This document shows, piece after piece, positions 1 through 7,942 of a stretch of 64,000 nucleotides of DNA. Below the pieces are notes generated by a model that ran no database searches, was not told where the DNA came from, and saw only the letters and a list, made by a program, of their open reading frames with translations. A program made the translations under genes and the position numbers. The stretch is from Mycobacterium avium subsp. avium (lineage in GTDB: Bacteria > Actinomycetota > Actinomycetes > Mycobacteriales > Mycobacteriaceae), in contig NZ_CP046507.1 of the NCBI RefSeq assembly GCF_009741445.1, forward strand, positions 744,001 through 808,000. The letters run 5' to 3'. Every line of letters begins with the position of its first letter. Within the stretch, counting starts at the first letter, position 1.

Positions 1-219
1 GCCGAGCACGCCGCCCGCATCGACGTCCCGGTGCTGCTCGGGTACGGCGTCGTCGACGTCTCCCCGGATCCGCGCGCCGAGGCCGCCCTGTACCGCAGCA
101 GCCCCGACATCACCACCGTGGTGCTGGCCGGCAGCGCGCACTGCCACAACATGGCCTCGAGCCGGCATCGACTGTGGCGGCGGCTGCTGGCCTGGGCGGC
201 GACGGCGATCGACGACTAG
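1..219 (+). CDS. Alpha/beta-hydrolase family protein, C-terminal end (partial)
   Basis: This is the 3' end of a gene that begins before the window; 72 codons are visible and end in TAG. The frame reads through from base 1 without a start. The tail contains VPVLLGYGVVDVSPDP followed by VVLAGSAHCHN, the layout of the last strand and catalytic His loop of alpha/beta hydrolases, with the Asp of VSPDP as a possible acid. Substrate cannot be told from this piece. It lies 78 bp upstream of an SDR gene on the same strand and may share its operon. Confidence 0.55.
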   Translation, partial: AEHAARIDVPVLLGYGVVDVSPDPRAEAALYRSSPDITTVVLAGSAHCHNMASSRHRLWRRLLAWAATAIDD

Positions 220-297
220 CCGCTTTTCCCGCACCGGCGATAATGGCATTCTCTGATGCGGAGAAGCCATTTCCGACGGTCACCGAGGAGGACGACG

Positions 298-1104
298 ATG
301 AGCGGGCAGCGGTGCGACGGGATGGTGGCGCTGGTCACCGGGACCAGCCGGGGGCTGGGCAGGGCGATCGCCGCGCGGCTGGCCGAACGCGGCGCCACCG
401 TGGCGCTGACCGCCCGCACCCTGGACCCCGACCCGAAATATCAGGGGTCGCTGCGCCAGACCCGCGACGAGATCCTGGCCGCCGGCGGGAAAGCCGTTGC
501 GGTGCAGGCGGACCTGTCGCAACCCGACGAACGCGAGCGGCTGTTCGCCGAGGTGGTCGACACAGTCGGCGCGCCGGACATCCTGGTCAACAACGCCGCG
601 GTCACCTTCCTGCGGCCGCTGGACGGGTTCCCGCAACGGCGCGCCCGGCTGATGATGGAGATGCACGTGCTCGGGCCGCTGCACCTGTGCCAGCTGGCGA
701 TCCCCGCGATGCGTGAGCGCGGCCGCGGCTGGATCGTGAACCTGACCTCGGTGGGCGGCGACCTGCCGCCCGGCCCGCCGTTCTCCGAATTCGACCGGAC
801 CGCCGGCTTCGGCATCTACGGCACGGCCAAGGCCGCCCTGAACCGGTTGACGAAAAGCCTTGCGGCCGAACTGTACGACGACGGGATCGCCGTCAACGCC
901 GCCGCCCCGTCCAACCCCGTCGCCACGCCCGGCGCCGGCACCCTCGATCTGGCCCAGACCGACACCGAGGACATCGCGCTGATCACCGAGACGGTGTTCC
1001 GGTTGTGCACCGGTGATCCGAAGACGTTGACCGGTCGCATCGCGCACACCCAACCCTTCCTCGCCGAGGTCGGCTGGCCCGGCACCGGCCCGCCGGTCAC
1101 ATGA
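298..1104 (+). CDS. SDR family oxidoreductase
   Basis: A 268-residue classical short-chain dehydrogenase. It shows the cofactor motif TGTSRGLG (residues 14-21), the NNA structural motif, a catalytic Ser in LTSVGG and the YGTAK active-site motif. The ATG at 298 is preferred over the in-frame ATG at 256 because GAGGAGG lies just upstream and the Rossmann strand then starts at the expected distance. It probably oxidises a hydroxyl or reduces a ketone with NAD(P), cytosolic. Its stop overlaps the next start (ATGA), so it is translationally coupled to an APH-type kinase, which suggests a shared role in lipid or hydroxy-acid breakdown. The substrate is not identifiable. Confidence 0.85.
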   Translation: MSGQRCDGMVALVTGTSRGLGRAIAARLAERGATVALTARTLDPDPKYQGSLRQTRDEILAAGGKAVAVQADLSQPDERERLFAEVVDTVGAPDILVNNAAVTFLRPLDGFPQRRARLMMEMHVLGPLHLCQLAIPAMRERGRGWIVNLTSVGGDLPPGPPFSEFDRTAGFGIYGTAKAALNRLTKSLAAELYDDGIAVNAAAPSNPVATPGAGTLDLAQTDTEDIALITETVFRLCTGDPKTLTGRIAHTQPFLAEVGWPGTGPPVT

Positions 1105-2075
1105 GCAGCGCCGAGCCGGACCTGGACGTCCTGCGCGGCCGGCTGGCCGGCGCGGGTATCACCGACGTCACCCCGCTGTCCGGCGGCGCGTCCGGCCTCA
1201 CCTTCGCCGGCATTCGCGACGGCCGGCCGGTGGTGATCAAGGTCGCTCCGCCGGGTGTCGCACCGGTTGCGCACCGCGATGTGCTGCGTCAGGCCCGCAT
1301 CATCAAAGCGCTTGCGCCGACCGATGTTCCGGTTCCCCGGGTGTGCTGGGAGGACGCCGGGCGGCCACCGTACACGCCGCCGCTGTACGTGATGTCGCGC
1401 GTCGAAGGCGACAGTGGGGAACCGTTATTCGACGGCTGGCCGGCCGTGCCCGGCCTGGCCGACCGGTACCGCAACGCGTGCCGGACCATGGCCGCGCTGC
1501 ACCGCATCCCGCCGACCGAACTGGGGTTGGGCGGCGAACCGGTCATCGATCCGGTGGCCGAAGTCCACCGCTGGTCCGACACGCTGGGGACCGTCGACCC
1601 GGCGCTGGCCCCGGGCTGGCCGAAAGTGCGTGACGCGCTGCTGGATTGCGCGCCGCGCGCGATGCCACCCGCCGTGGTACACGGCGACTTCCGGCTGGGC
1701 AACCTGCTCGCCGACGGCCCGCGGATCAACGCGGTCATCGACTGGGAAATCTGGTCGATCGGCGACCCGCGCATCGACGTGGGCTGGTTCCTGATCAACT
1801 GCGACCCGGACACCTACCGGCGGGTGACGCCGCCGGACGGTGCGGTTCCCTCGACCGCCGAACTCGCCGACCTCTACCTTCACGAATTGTGTTGCGATGC
1901 CGGCGATCTGGATTGGTTCAGCGCGCTAGCGTGCTTCAAGTCGGCGGCCACCTGGTCGCTGATCGTCAAGCACAATCGGCGCCGATCCTCGCCGCGAGCC
2001 GAATTAGAGTCTATGACAACGACTTTGCCGAGGCTGTTGGATCGCGCCGGGGCCCTACTGGCTCGGCGCCGATGA
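1101..2075 (+). CDS. APH-type phosphotransferase (ACAD10/11 kinase-domain-like)
   Basis: A 324-residue protein of the aminoglycoside-phosphotransferase/choline-kinase fold. Visible motifs are VVIK with the ATP-binding Lys (about residue 47), the catalytic loop HGDFRLGN (194-201) and the metal-binding DWE (214-216). Soluble APH proteins of this type stand next to acyl-CoA dehydrogenases in actinobacteria, and in animals the same two domains are fused in ACAD10/ACAD11, where the kinase phosphorylates 4-hydroxyacyl-CoA. The nearby dehydrogenase at 3186-4412 fits that pairing. Antibiotic resistance is unlikely in this context. ATG at 1101 overlaps the upstream TGA. Confidence 0.8.
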   Translation: MSSAEPDLDVLRGRLAGAGITDVTPLSGGASGLTFAGIRDGRPVVIKVAPPGVAPVAHRDVLRQARIIKALAPTDVPVPRVCWEDAGRPPYTPPLYVMSRVEGDSGEPLFDGWPAVPGLADRYRNACRTMAALHRIPPTELGLGGEPVIDPVAEVHRWSDTLGTVDPALAPGWPKVRDALLDCAPRAMPPAVVHGDFRLGNLLADGPRINAVIDWEIWSIGDPRIDVGWFLINCDPDTYRRVTPPDGAVPSTAELADLYLHELCCDAGDLDWFSALACFKSAATWSLIVKHNRRRSSPRAELESMTTTLPRLLDRAGALLARRR

Positions 2076-2078
2076 GTG

Positions 2079-2324
2079 TTACTGGCAGCGGACCAGCAGA
2101 TTTTCGCAGATCATCCCGACGTCGCCCGAGTCGTTCACCGGCTGGCCCTCGTTGGACGGGTTGGTCCAGGTGGTCGGGAACGGGCTCCACACGTCGTCGA
2201 TCCCCGGCGGCTGCGGGCGCGGATCGACGTTGGGGTCGGCATGCGCCGCCCCGGCGGCGCACCCCAGGGCAATCGCCGTCGCCGCCGCGGCGAGCAGTCC
2301 GCGACCGCAGCTGCGAAACGTCAT
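2079..2324 (-). CDS. Small secreted protein, unknown function
   Basis: An 81-residue protein with a clear Sec signal peptide: Arg near the N-terminus, an Ala/Leu/Gly-rich core to about residue 25, and a cleavage site of the AHA-DP type near residue 29. The mature part is about 52 residues, rich in Pro, Asp and Asn, with two Cys (ICENLLVRC) that could form a disulfide. It is convergent with the APH gene, with only 3 bp between stops. No family is recognised; short exported proteins of this kind are common in mycobacteria. Confidence 0.65.
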   Translation of the reverse strand: MTFRSCGRGLLAAAATAIALGCAAGAAHADPNVDPRPQPPGIDDVWSPFPTTWTNPSNEGQPVNDSGDVGMICENLLVRCQ

Positions 2325-2472
2325 CGCCGCCTCCTCGGTTTCCGCCCGGATCGTTGGCCTGGGAAGCTTATCGAAAATCCCAGTCTACATTTGCGTGCAC
2401 GTCGCATAACAGTCACGGACCCACAACGACTTCGACCGGGCGCCCAGCAAATTTCGCTACCGGAATTGCCCG

Positions 2473-3189
2473 GTGCGTACGGTGTCGCCCGTGAGGCCGA
2501 TTGCCGTGGTCGTTCGTCGCGCCCTGGTGGCCGCCGTCTGCCTGGCGCTGTCGCTGCCCACGGCGCCCACGACGGGCGCCGACCCCGACGCCGCGCCGCC
2601 GCCTCCGGAAGCCGCGCCGGCCGCCGAGGGGGCGCTGCCCTCCAATCCGCCCGCAATCCTCAAGACTCCCGACGGCTGGACGCTCGGACTCGGCGCCCGC
2701 GACGAGCAGCAGGTCCCGGTGGCGCCGCTGACCACCGCGCTGTCCTCCCGCGAATACCTGGCCAGCGGGATCTTCGTCGGCTCCCTGTCGGGACCGACCC
2801 AGCCGCAGGGCGTGCTCGAGGTGGGCTACGAGATCGGCTGCGGCATCGACATGAGCACGTCGGACGGCGTCACGATCGGCGGTACCGCCGGCATCACCCC
2901 GGGCGTGACCGGACCGGTGACCGGGGTGCCCGGGGACGTGCTGCCGCTGGTCGTGGCGCCGATCGCGGGCGTGCTCAACGTGGGCCTCAAACCCGGTCTG
3001 GTGATCGTGGTGCCGGTGGTCAAAAAGCAATTCCGCGGCCCCAACCCGTGGGTCATGGTCAGCAATTTCCACGTCAAGATCGACGGCTGCGTGGGCCAGT
3101 CCTTCATCCGGTCCTATGCGGTGCTCAACCGGGTGACCGACGAATCCGATGTGGTGCTGTCCTACGTCGGCGTCACCAAAGCCGTCTAG
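2473..3189 (+). CDS. MspA-family porin-like protein
   Basis: About 238 residues with an N-terminal signal peptide ending near TTGADPD, an Ala/Pro-rich linker, and a beta-rich mature domain with the MspA-family signatures: DGWTLGLGARDEQQ near the start of the mature part, LEVGYEIGCGID in the middle and a C-terminal strand ending SYVGVTKAV. MspA proteins form octameric outer-membrane (mycomembrane) channels for small hydrophilic solutes. GTG starts at 2473, 2482 and 2491 are all possible; the first is reported. The last codons overlap the convergent acyl-CoA dehydrogenase by 4 bp. Confidence 0.75.
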   Translation: MRTVSPVRPIAVVVRRALVAAVCLALSLPTAPTTGADPDAAPPPPEAAPAAEGALPSNPPAILKTPDGWTLGLGARDEQQVPVAPLTTALSSREYLASGIFVGSLSGPTQPQGVLEVGYEIGCGIDMSTSDGVTIGGTAGITPGVTGPVTGVPGDVLPLVVAPIAGVLNVGLKPGLVIVVPVVKKQFRGPNPWVMVSNFHVKIDGCVGQSFIRSYAVLNRVTDESDVVLSYVGVTKAV

Positions 3190-4412
3190 CCACGGGGAAT
3201 TCCCGCCAGCTTGTCGGCGAATTTCGCCTCCGCAGCCGCGCGCAGCCGCAGCAAATGCTCGGAGGGGAACAGATCCGGCGCGGGCGCACGGTCTTTGAGC
3301 AGCAGCCGGGCCAGCGTCACCTTGTGCACCTCGGTCGGGCCGTCGGCCAGGCCGAGCACGAAGGACTCCACCAGGTACTGCACGAACGGCATCTCGTGCG
3401 TGGTCCCCAGCGAGCCGTGCAGCTGCAGCGCCCGCGCCGACACGTCGTGCAGCACCCTCTGCATCATCGCCTTCACCGCCGAGATGTCGGCCCGCACCGC
3501 CCGGTAATCGTTGAATTGGTCGATCTTCCAAGCGGTTTGGAGTGTCAGCAGCCGAAACGCCTCGATCTCCATCCAGGAGTCGGCGACCATCTCCTGCACC
3601 AGCTGCTTGTTCGCCAGCACCTCGCCCTGGGTGTAGCGCGACACCGCCCGCTCGCAGATCATGTCGAAGATCCGGCGCACCAGGCCGACGGTGCGCATGG
3701 CGTGGTGAATCCGCCCGCCGCCCAGCCGGGTTTGCGCGACGACGAACGCGCCGCCGCGCGGGCCCAGCATGTGATCGGCCGGCACCCGGACGTTTTCGTA
3801 GCGGACGTATCCCTCCCGTCTGCCGCCGAGGGGCTGATAGCCCAGCCCGACGTCGCGCAGCACGGTGATGCCGGGAGTGTCGCCGGGAACGACGAACATC
3901 GAATAGCGTTGATACGGCGGCGCTTCCGGGTCGGTCATCGCCATCACGATGATGAACGAGGCCATCGAGGCGAACGACGAGAACCACTTCTCGCCGTTGA
4001 TCACCCAGTGGTCGCCGTCGGGCACCGCGGTGGTGCGAAACACCTTCGGGTCGGCCCCTCCCTGCGGTTCGGTCATCGAGAAGCACGACACGATGCGGTT
4101 GTCCAGCAGCGGCTCGAGGTAGCGGGCCTTGAGTTCCGGTGTGCCGTAGTGGGCCAGGATCTCGTTGAGCAGCGCGAGTTTCACCTGCCCGTAGCCCGGG
4201 CCGCCCAGGTGGGGACCCAGGTGGGTGGCCCACAATCCGCGCTCCTTGACGATCTTCTGCAGCGGCGGGATCAGCGCTTGGCGCACCGGGTCATCGAGGT
4301 CGTGAGATTCCTTGACGATCAGGTCGATCGGCTCGCACTCCTCGCGCACGAAGTCCTCGACCCATTCGAGTTGCCGCGCCCACTGGGGTTCGGTGGAAAA
4401 GTCCCACGACAT
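3186..4412 (-). CDS. Acyl-CoA dehydrogenase, ACAD10/11-like
   Basis: A 408-residue flavin acyl-CoA dehydrogenase with the FAD/substrate motif FSMTEPQGGADP (about 111-122), WVINGEKWFSS (136-146) and the C-terminal helical domain. In place of the usual Glu-containing motif it has ADGPTEVH (356-363), with an Asp at the presumed base position, as in the ACAD11 branch. Known ACAD11 removes phosphate from 4-phosphoacyl-CoA to give an enoyl-CoA. The separate APH kinase gene nearby supports that reaction here, but this is inference. It is followed after 24 bp on the same strand by a crotonase gene, which is upstream in transcription. Confidence 0.88.
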   Translation of the reverse strand: MSWDFSTEPQWARQLEWVEDFVREECEPIDLIVKESHDLDDPVRQALIPPLQKIVKERGLWATHLGPHLGGPGYGQVKLALLNEILAHYGTPELKARYLEPLLDNRIVSCFSMTEPQGGADPKVFRTTAVPDGDHWVINGEKWFSSFASMASFIIVMAMTDPEAPPYQRYSMFVVPGDTPGITVLRDVGLGYQPLGGRREGYVRYENVRVPADHMLGPRGGAFVVAQTRLGGGRIHHAMRTVGLVRRIFDMICERAVSRYTQGEVLANKQLVQEMVADSWMEIEAFRLLTLQTAWKIDQFNDYRAVRADISAVKAMMQRVLHDVSARALQLHGSLGTTHEMPFVQYLVESFVLGLADGPTEVHKVTLARLLLKDRAPAPDLFPSEHLLRLRAAAEAKFADKLAGIPRG

Positions 4413-4436
4413 CTGCCGTCCTCTCCGGGTTGCGGT

Positions 4437-5219
4437 TCACCGCGACCACTTCTGCCGGCGCGCCGCCGCCTCGTCGGTTGCGTGCGCGATCACCTGGTTG
4501 CGGTTCTCCAGCTCCATCGCCGACGCCAGGCTCGCGGCGTCGGTGTTGACCTGCAGGGCGCGCTTGGTCAGCTGCGCGCCGAGCGGCGCGTGCCCGGCGA
4601 TGAGCCGCGCCAACTCCACCGCCCGCTCGACCAGCCGGTCCGGCTCGACAACCTCGCTCACCAGCCCGCGCCGGTCGGCTTCGGCGGCCGACACGGTACG
4701 GCCGGTGAGCATCCAGTCGGCGGCGACGCCGGTCCCGACGATGCGGGGCAGGTGATAGCTCATGCCCATCTCGGCGCCGGACAGCCCGAGCAGGATGGCC
4801 GCGTTGGCGAAAGTCGCTGCCGCCGAGCAGATTCGGATGTCGGCGGCCAGACACAGGGCCAGTCCCGCGCCGACGCAGGGCCCGTTGACCGCCGCTATGA
4901 CGGGTTGCGGCAGTGCCCACACCGCCTCCGCGAGGGCGGCCATCCGCTCCTGAAACCGCATCCGCTCCAGCGCCGGCGCGTCGGCCCCGACCATCGACGG
5001 CCCGAAGTCACGCATGTCGATGCCCGCGCAGAAGCCCCGCCCGGCGCCGGTCAGCACCACGGCGCGTACCGCGTGGTCGGCGGCCAAATCGTCGAGCACC
5101 AACCGCAATTCGGTCTGCATCGCCTCGTCGATGGCATTGAGCCGGTGCGGGCGATTCAGCCGCAGCACCCGCACCCCGTCGCCCGGCGCGGCCAGCTCCA
5201 GCGTGCTCGGCATCGTCAC
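4437..5219 (-). CDS. Enoyl-CoA hydratase/isomerase family protein
   Basis: A 260-residue crotonase-fold protein with the oxyanion motif GAGRGFCAGIDMRDFG and the second loop VNGPCVGAGLALCLAADIRI. Both positions that hold the catalytic Glu residues of true enoyl-CoA hydratases appear non-acidic (AGLALCL and ANAAILLG), so it is more likely an isomerase or another crotonase activity. The GTG at 5219 overlaps the TGA of a thiolase-like remnant (GTGA); an ATG two codons in is an alternative. It is transcribed just ahead of the ACAD10/11-like gene and probably co-operates in acyl-CoA breakdown. Confidence 0.8.
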   Translation of the reverse strand: MTMPSTLELAAPGDGVRVLRLNRPHRLNAIDEAMQTELRLVLDDLAADHAVRAVVLTGAGRGFCAGIDMRDFGPSMVGADAPALERMRFQERMAALAEAVWALPQPVIAAVNGPCVGAGLALCLAADIRICSAAATFANAAILLGLSGAEMGMSYHLPRIVGTGVAADWMLTGRTVSAAEADRRGLVSEVVEPDRLVERAVELARLIAGHAPLGAQLTKRALQVNTDAASLASAMELENRNQVIAHATDEAAARRQKWSR

Positions 5220-5311
5220 AGCCGCTCGATGATGGCGGTGCCCATGCCGCCGCCGGCGATCACGTCGTCGACGGCGTCGAGAATCCAGGCGTCGATGGGG
5301 AACTCCGATCG
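5216..5311 (-). pseudogene. Thiolase C-terminal remnant
   Basis: Thirty-one minus-strand codons end in VIAGGGMGTAIIERL and a TGA that overlaps the crotonase start. This resembles the conserved C-terminal end of acetyl-CoA acyltransferases (GGGMG...ER). Upstream in the same frame a TGA at 5312-5314 closes the frame, and no thiolase sequence is seen beyond it. The piece looks like the tail of a deleted thiolase gene that once preceded the crotonase. It is short, so homology is only probable. Confidence 0.5.
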
Positions 5312-5349
5312 TCAGGGACCGCTCAGGTCACCAGCGATCGTAAATCGTC

Positions 5350-5364
5350 TCTCGGTTATCGAGA
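5350..5364. promoter_or_regulatory. Small inverted repeat upstream of F420 oxidoreductase
   Basis: A perfect 5-bp inverted repeat, TCTCG-GTTAT-CGAGA, lies in the divergent 137-bp gap between the thiolase remnant and the F420-dependent oxidoreductase. It could be a regulator site, but the arms are short and no binding family is recognised. Confidence 0.25.
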
Positions 5365-5448
5365 ACTGTCTTCTCCCGAATTGGCCGGCCTGTTCTCGCG
5401 GGTGCTGCCTAATGCTTAAGCGCCCGCCGAGCGGGTAGCCGGGGCGCC

Positions 5449-6405
5449 ATGACCCAGATCGGATACTTTCTTTCCTGCGAGCAGTTCGGGCCGAAGGAAC
5501 TCGTCGACCAGGCCAAGCGGGCGCAGGACGCCGGGTTCGAGGCGCTGTGGATCTCCGACCACTTCCATCCCTGGAACGACGAGCAGGGCCAGAGCCCGTT
5601 CGTGTGGTCGGTGATCGGCGCGCTCTCCGAGGCGACGTCGCTGCCGGTCAGCACCGCCGTCACCTGCCCGACCATCCGGATACACCCGGCGATCATCGCG
5701 CAGGCGGCGGCCACCGCGGCCGTGCAGCTGCAGGGCCGGTTCGTGCTGGGGGTGGGCAGCGGCGAGGCCCTCAACGAGCACATTCTGGGCGATCCCTGGC
5801 CGTCCGCCGGGGTCCGGCTTCAGATGCTCGAGGAGGCCGTCGAGGTCATCCGCAAGCTGCACCAGGGCGGCGAGGTGAGCCACCACGGCAAGCACTACGA
5901 GGTGCAGGAAGCCCGGATCTACACCCGCCCCGAGCAGCCGGTGCCCATCTACGTCTCGGCGTTCGGGCCGCAGGCGGTGCGGCTGGCCGCCCGGATCGGC
6001 GACGGATACAGCATCTCCATGCCCGACGGCGAGCTGGTCAAACAGTTCCGGGAGGCCGGCGGCGGCGACAAGCCGGTGCAGGGCGGCACCAAGGTGTGCT
6101 GGGACGCCGACGCCGACGCCGCGCTGAAAACCGCGCACCGGCTGTGGGGCAACGAGGGGCTGCCCGGCCAGACGTCCCAAATCCTGCCCCGCCCCAAGGA
6201 TTTCGCCGCGCTGATGCCGCTGGTGCCGCCGGACACCGTCGCCCAGAGCGTCGCCTGCGGGCCCGACCCCGATCGGCACATCGCCCAGTTGCGCCGCTAC
6301 ACCGACGCCGACATCGACGAGGTCTACGTGCAGCAGATCGGCCCGGACATGGACGGGTTCTTCGCGGCCTGGGAGCAGGCCGTGCTGCCCGCGGTCCGCA
6401 ACTAG
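5449..6405 (+). CDS. F420-dependent oxidoreductase, G6PDH-like family
   Basis: A 318-residue luciferase-like TIM-barrel protein. The N-terminus IGYFLSCEQFGP, the WISDHFHPWND segment with the F420-contacting His, and GRFVLGVGSGEALNEH match the F420-dependent glucose-6-phosphate-dehydrogenase-like family. These enzymes use the deazaflavin F420 for hydride transfer; members beyond FGD1 act on varied alcohols, sugars or mycolate-related substrates. The ATG follows a GC-rich leader and has no strong Shine-Dalgarno. It is divergent from the crotonase group and convergent with the Hsp70-like gene, 10 bp away. Substrate unknown. Confidence 0.85.
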   Translation: MTQIGYFLSCEQFGPKELVDQAKRAQDAGFEALWISDHFHPWNDEQGQSPFVWSVIGALSEATSLPVSTAVTCPTIRIHPAIIAQAAATAAVQLQGRFVLGVGSGEALNEHILGDPWPSAGVRLQMLEEAVEVIRKLHQGGEVSHHGKHYEVQEARIYTRPEQPVPIYVSAFGPQAVRLAARIGDGYSISMPDGELVKQFREAGGGDKPVQGGTKVCWDADADAALKTAHRLWGNEGLPGQTSQILPRPKDFAALMPLVPPDTVAQSVACGPDPDRHIAQLRRYTDADIDEVYVQQIGPDMDGFFAAWEQAVLPAVRN

Positions 6406-6415
6406 CGGCCGCGGC

Positions 6416-7933
6416 TCAGCTCGCCGATGCGCACCGCTCCAGCCGGAAGGTGCGTTCGAAGCCGGCCGGCTGCGTCGTCAACGTCACCTCCACCGCACCG
6501 CTGGGGGCGATCACGTAGCGCTCCTCGACGTCGGGTCCGTCCCGCCACCGGCCGACCGGCTGGCGGCCCAGGTCGTCGCGGTCGCGCAGCGCCGGGTCGA
6601 ACGGAAACAGCACCGGGTCATACGGGGTGATGTCGCCGTCGGGTCGCCCGTCGACCAGCCGGCTGCACTCCACGAACCGGAAGTGCCCGATGTTGTGCGC
6701 GGCGCGGTATCGCCGCTTGACCACCAGCGGGGTCTGCCCGTCGGCCGGCAGCGACACGTCCTTGCACACGATCGGGTCGAACACCACCCCGGCGCCGGCC
6801 TCCGCCTCCCGGAACACCCCGAAATTCCGCGAAAAGCGTTCGGACAGCGCAAAACCCGATTCCTTGTCCAAGAACACCGCCAGCCCGATGGCGGTCGCGG
6901 CGAACGGGTGCGGTGAGCGCATGACCCGCTTGTCCCCGAACCGGGCGCGCAGCATCCGGGACACCAGCGGGAAGCCGCCGGCCCCGCCGACCACGTAGAT
7001 GCCGGCCACCTCCGACCAGTCCACGTCCGCGCGGCCGCGGCTCGGGTCGCGCAGCACCCGCTCCAGCAGCCGCATCGTCGGATCGACCAGCGGGGCGCAC
7101 GCCGCGTACACGTCGTCGACCGGACAGGAGAACGGGGGCCGGTCGAACGGCGACAGGTCCACCAGGAAGCGGCGGGTCTGCGGCCCGACGGCCTCCTTGC
7201 GGGCGGCGCATTCCTCGGCCAGCAGCGCGCGGCCGGCGGCGTCGAGGCCGGGCAGGTCCGCACCGGCGCGCACCAGCTCGACGATCGCCTCGTCGAAGTC
7301 GTCGCCGCCGAGCCGCTGGATGCCCTCGCTGACCACCACCTCGTTGGAGTGCCCGGTCATCTTCAGCAGCGACGCGTCGAAGGTTCCGCCGCCGAGGTCG
7401 TAGACGAGCACGTACTCCCGTTTGGCGGTGATGGTGGAGCGGTACCGGTGCGCGTATTCCAGGCTCGCCGCGGACGGCTCGTTGAGCAGGGCGACGACGT
7501 GGAAACCGGCGGCCACGTAGGCGTCCAGGGTCAGCAGCCGCTGGGCGCTGGAGGCGTTGGCCGGCACGCTGATCGCGGCCTCGATGGGCTCCCCGGGGGC
7601 CACGGTGGCGTTGGAGTGCTGCTGCAGATCGGTTTTCAGCCGCGCCAGAAAGCCGGTCAGCAGTTCGGCCAGCCGGTAGTCACGGCCGGCCAGCTTGACC
7701 CGGGTCTGCGGCCCGGCGTCGTTGAGCAGACGTTTGAACGAGCGCAGCACCGACCACGACGGGTCGTGGCGCACGGCGGCCGCGTCCGCGCCGTAGCGCA
7801 GCTCCCCGGCGGCGTTGGCGGCGATGATCGACGGCCACGCGTCTGTGCCGTCGAAGGAGACGACCGGATAGTTGCCGCGGTCGACGGCGGCGACGACGGT
7901 GTGGGTTGTGCCGAAGTCGATTCCGACTCTCAT
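6416..7933 (-). CDS. Hsp70-family protein lacking the full substrate domain
   Basis: A 505-residue protein with a full actin-like ATPase domain: phosphate loop GIDFGTTHT (residues 4-12), a second phosphate loop VYDLGGGTFD, and the adenosine motif VVGGAGGFPLV. DnaK is about 620 residues. Here only some 140 residues follow the ATPase core and there is no helical lid, so the C-terminal part is a short beta domain. Stand-alone Hsp70-like proteins of this sort are known in mycobacteria, with unclear clients. No DnaJ or GrpE gene is adjacent. Its start is 9 bp from the stop of cstA on the same strand. Confidence 0.85.
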   Translation of the reverse strand: MRVGIDFGTTHTVVAAVDRGNYPVVSFDGTDAWPSIIAANAAGELRYGADAAAVRHDPSWSVLRSFKRLLNDAGPQTRVKLAGRDYRLAELLTGFLARLKTDLQQHSNATVAPGEPIEAAISVPANASSAQRLLTLDAYVAAGFHVVALLNEPSAASLEYAHRYRSTITAKREYVLVYDLGGGTFDASLLKMTGHSNEVVVSEGIQRLGGDDFDEAIVELVRAGADLPGLDAAGRALLAEECAARKEAVGPQTRRFLVDLSPFDRPPFSCPVDDVYAACAPLVDPTMRLLERVLRDPSRGRADVDWSEVAGIYVVGGAGGFPLVSRMLRARFGDKRVMRSPHPFAATAIGLAVFLDKESGFALSERFSRNFGVFREAEAGAGVVFDPIVCKDVSLPADGQTPLVVKRRYRAAHNIGHFRFVECSRLVDGRPDGDITPYDPVLFPFDPALRDRDDLGRQPVGRWRDGPDVEERYVIAPSGAVEVTLTTQPAGFERTFRLERCASAS

Positions 7934-7942
7934 CGCGCAAGT

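Noticed and set aside
256..297. Upstream ATG at 256 for the first SDR gene
   Set aside because: It would place 14 non-conserved residues before the Rossmann fold and across the GAGGAGG ribosome site of the ATG at 298.
2076..5438. 1120-codon plus-strand open frame
   Set aside because: It lies antisense to the acyl-CoA dehydrogenase and crotonase genes and crosses the MspA-like gene out of frame; its Arg/Gly/His-rich product is typical of high-GC shadow frames.
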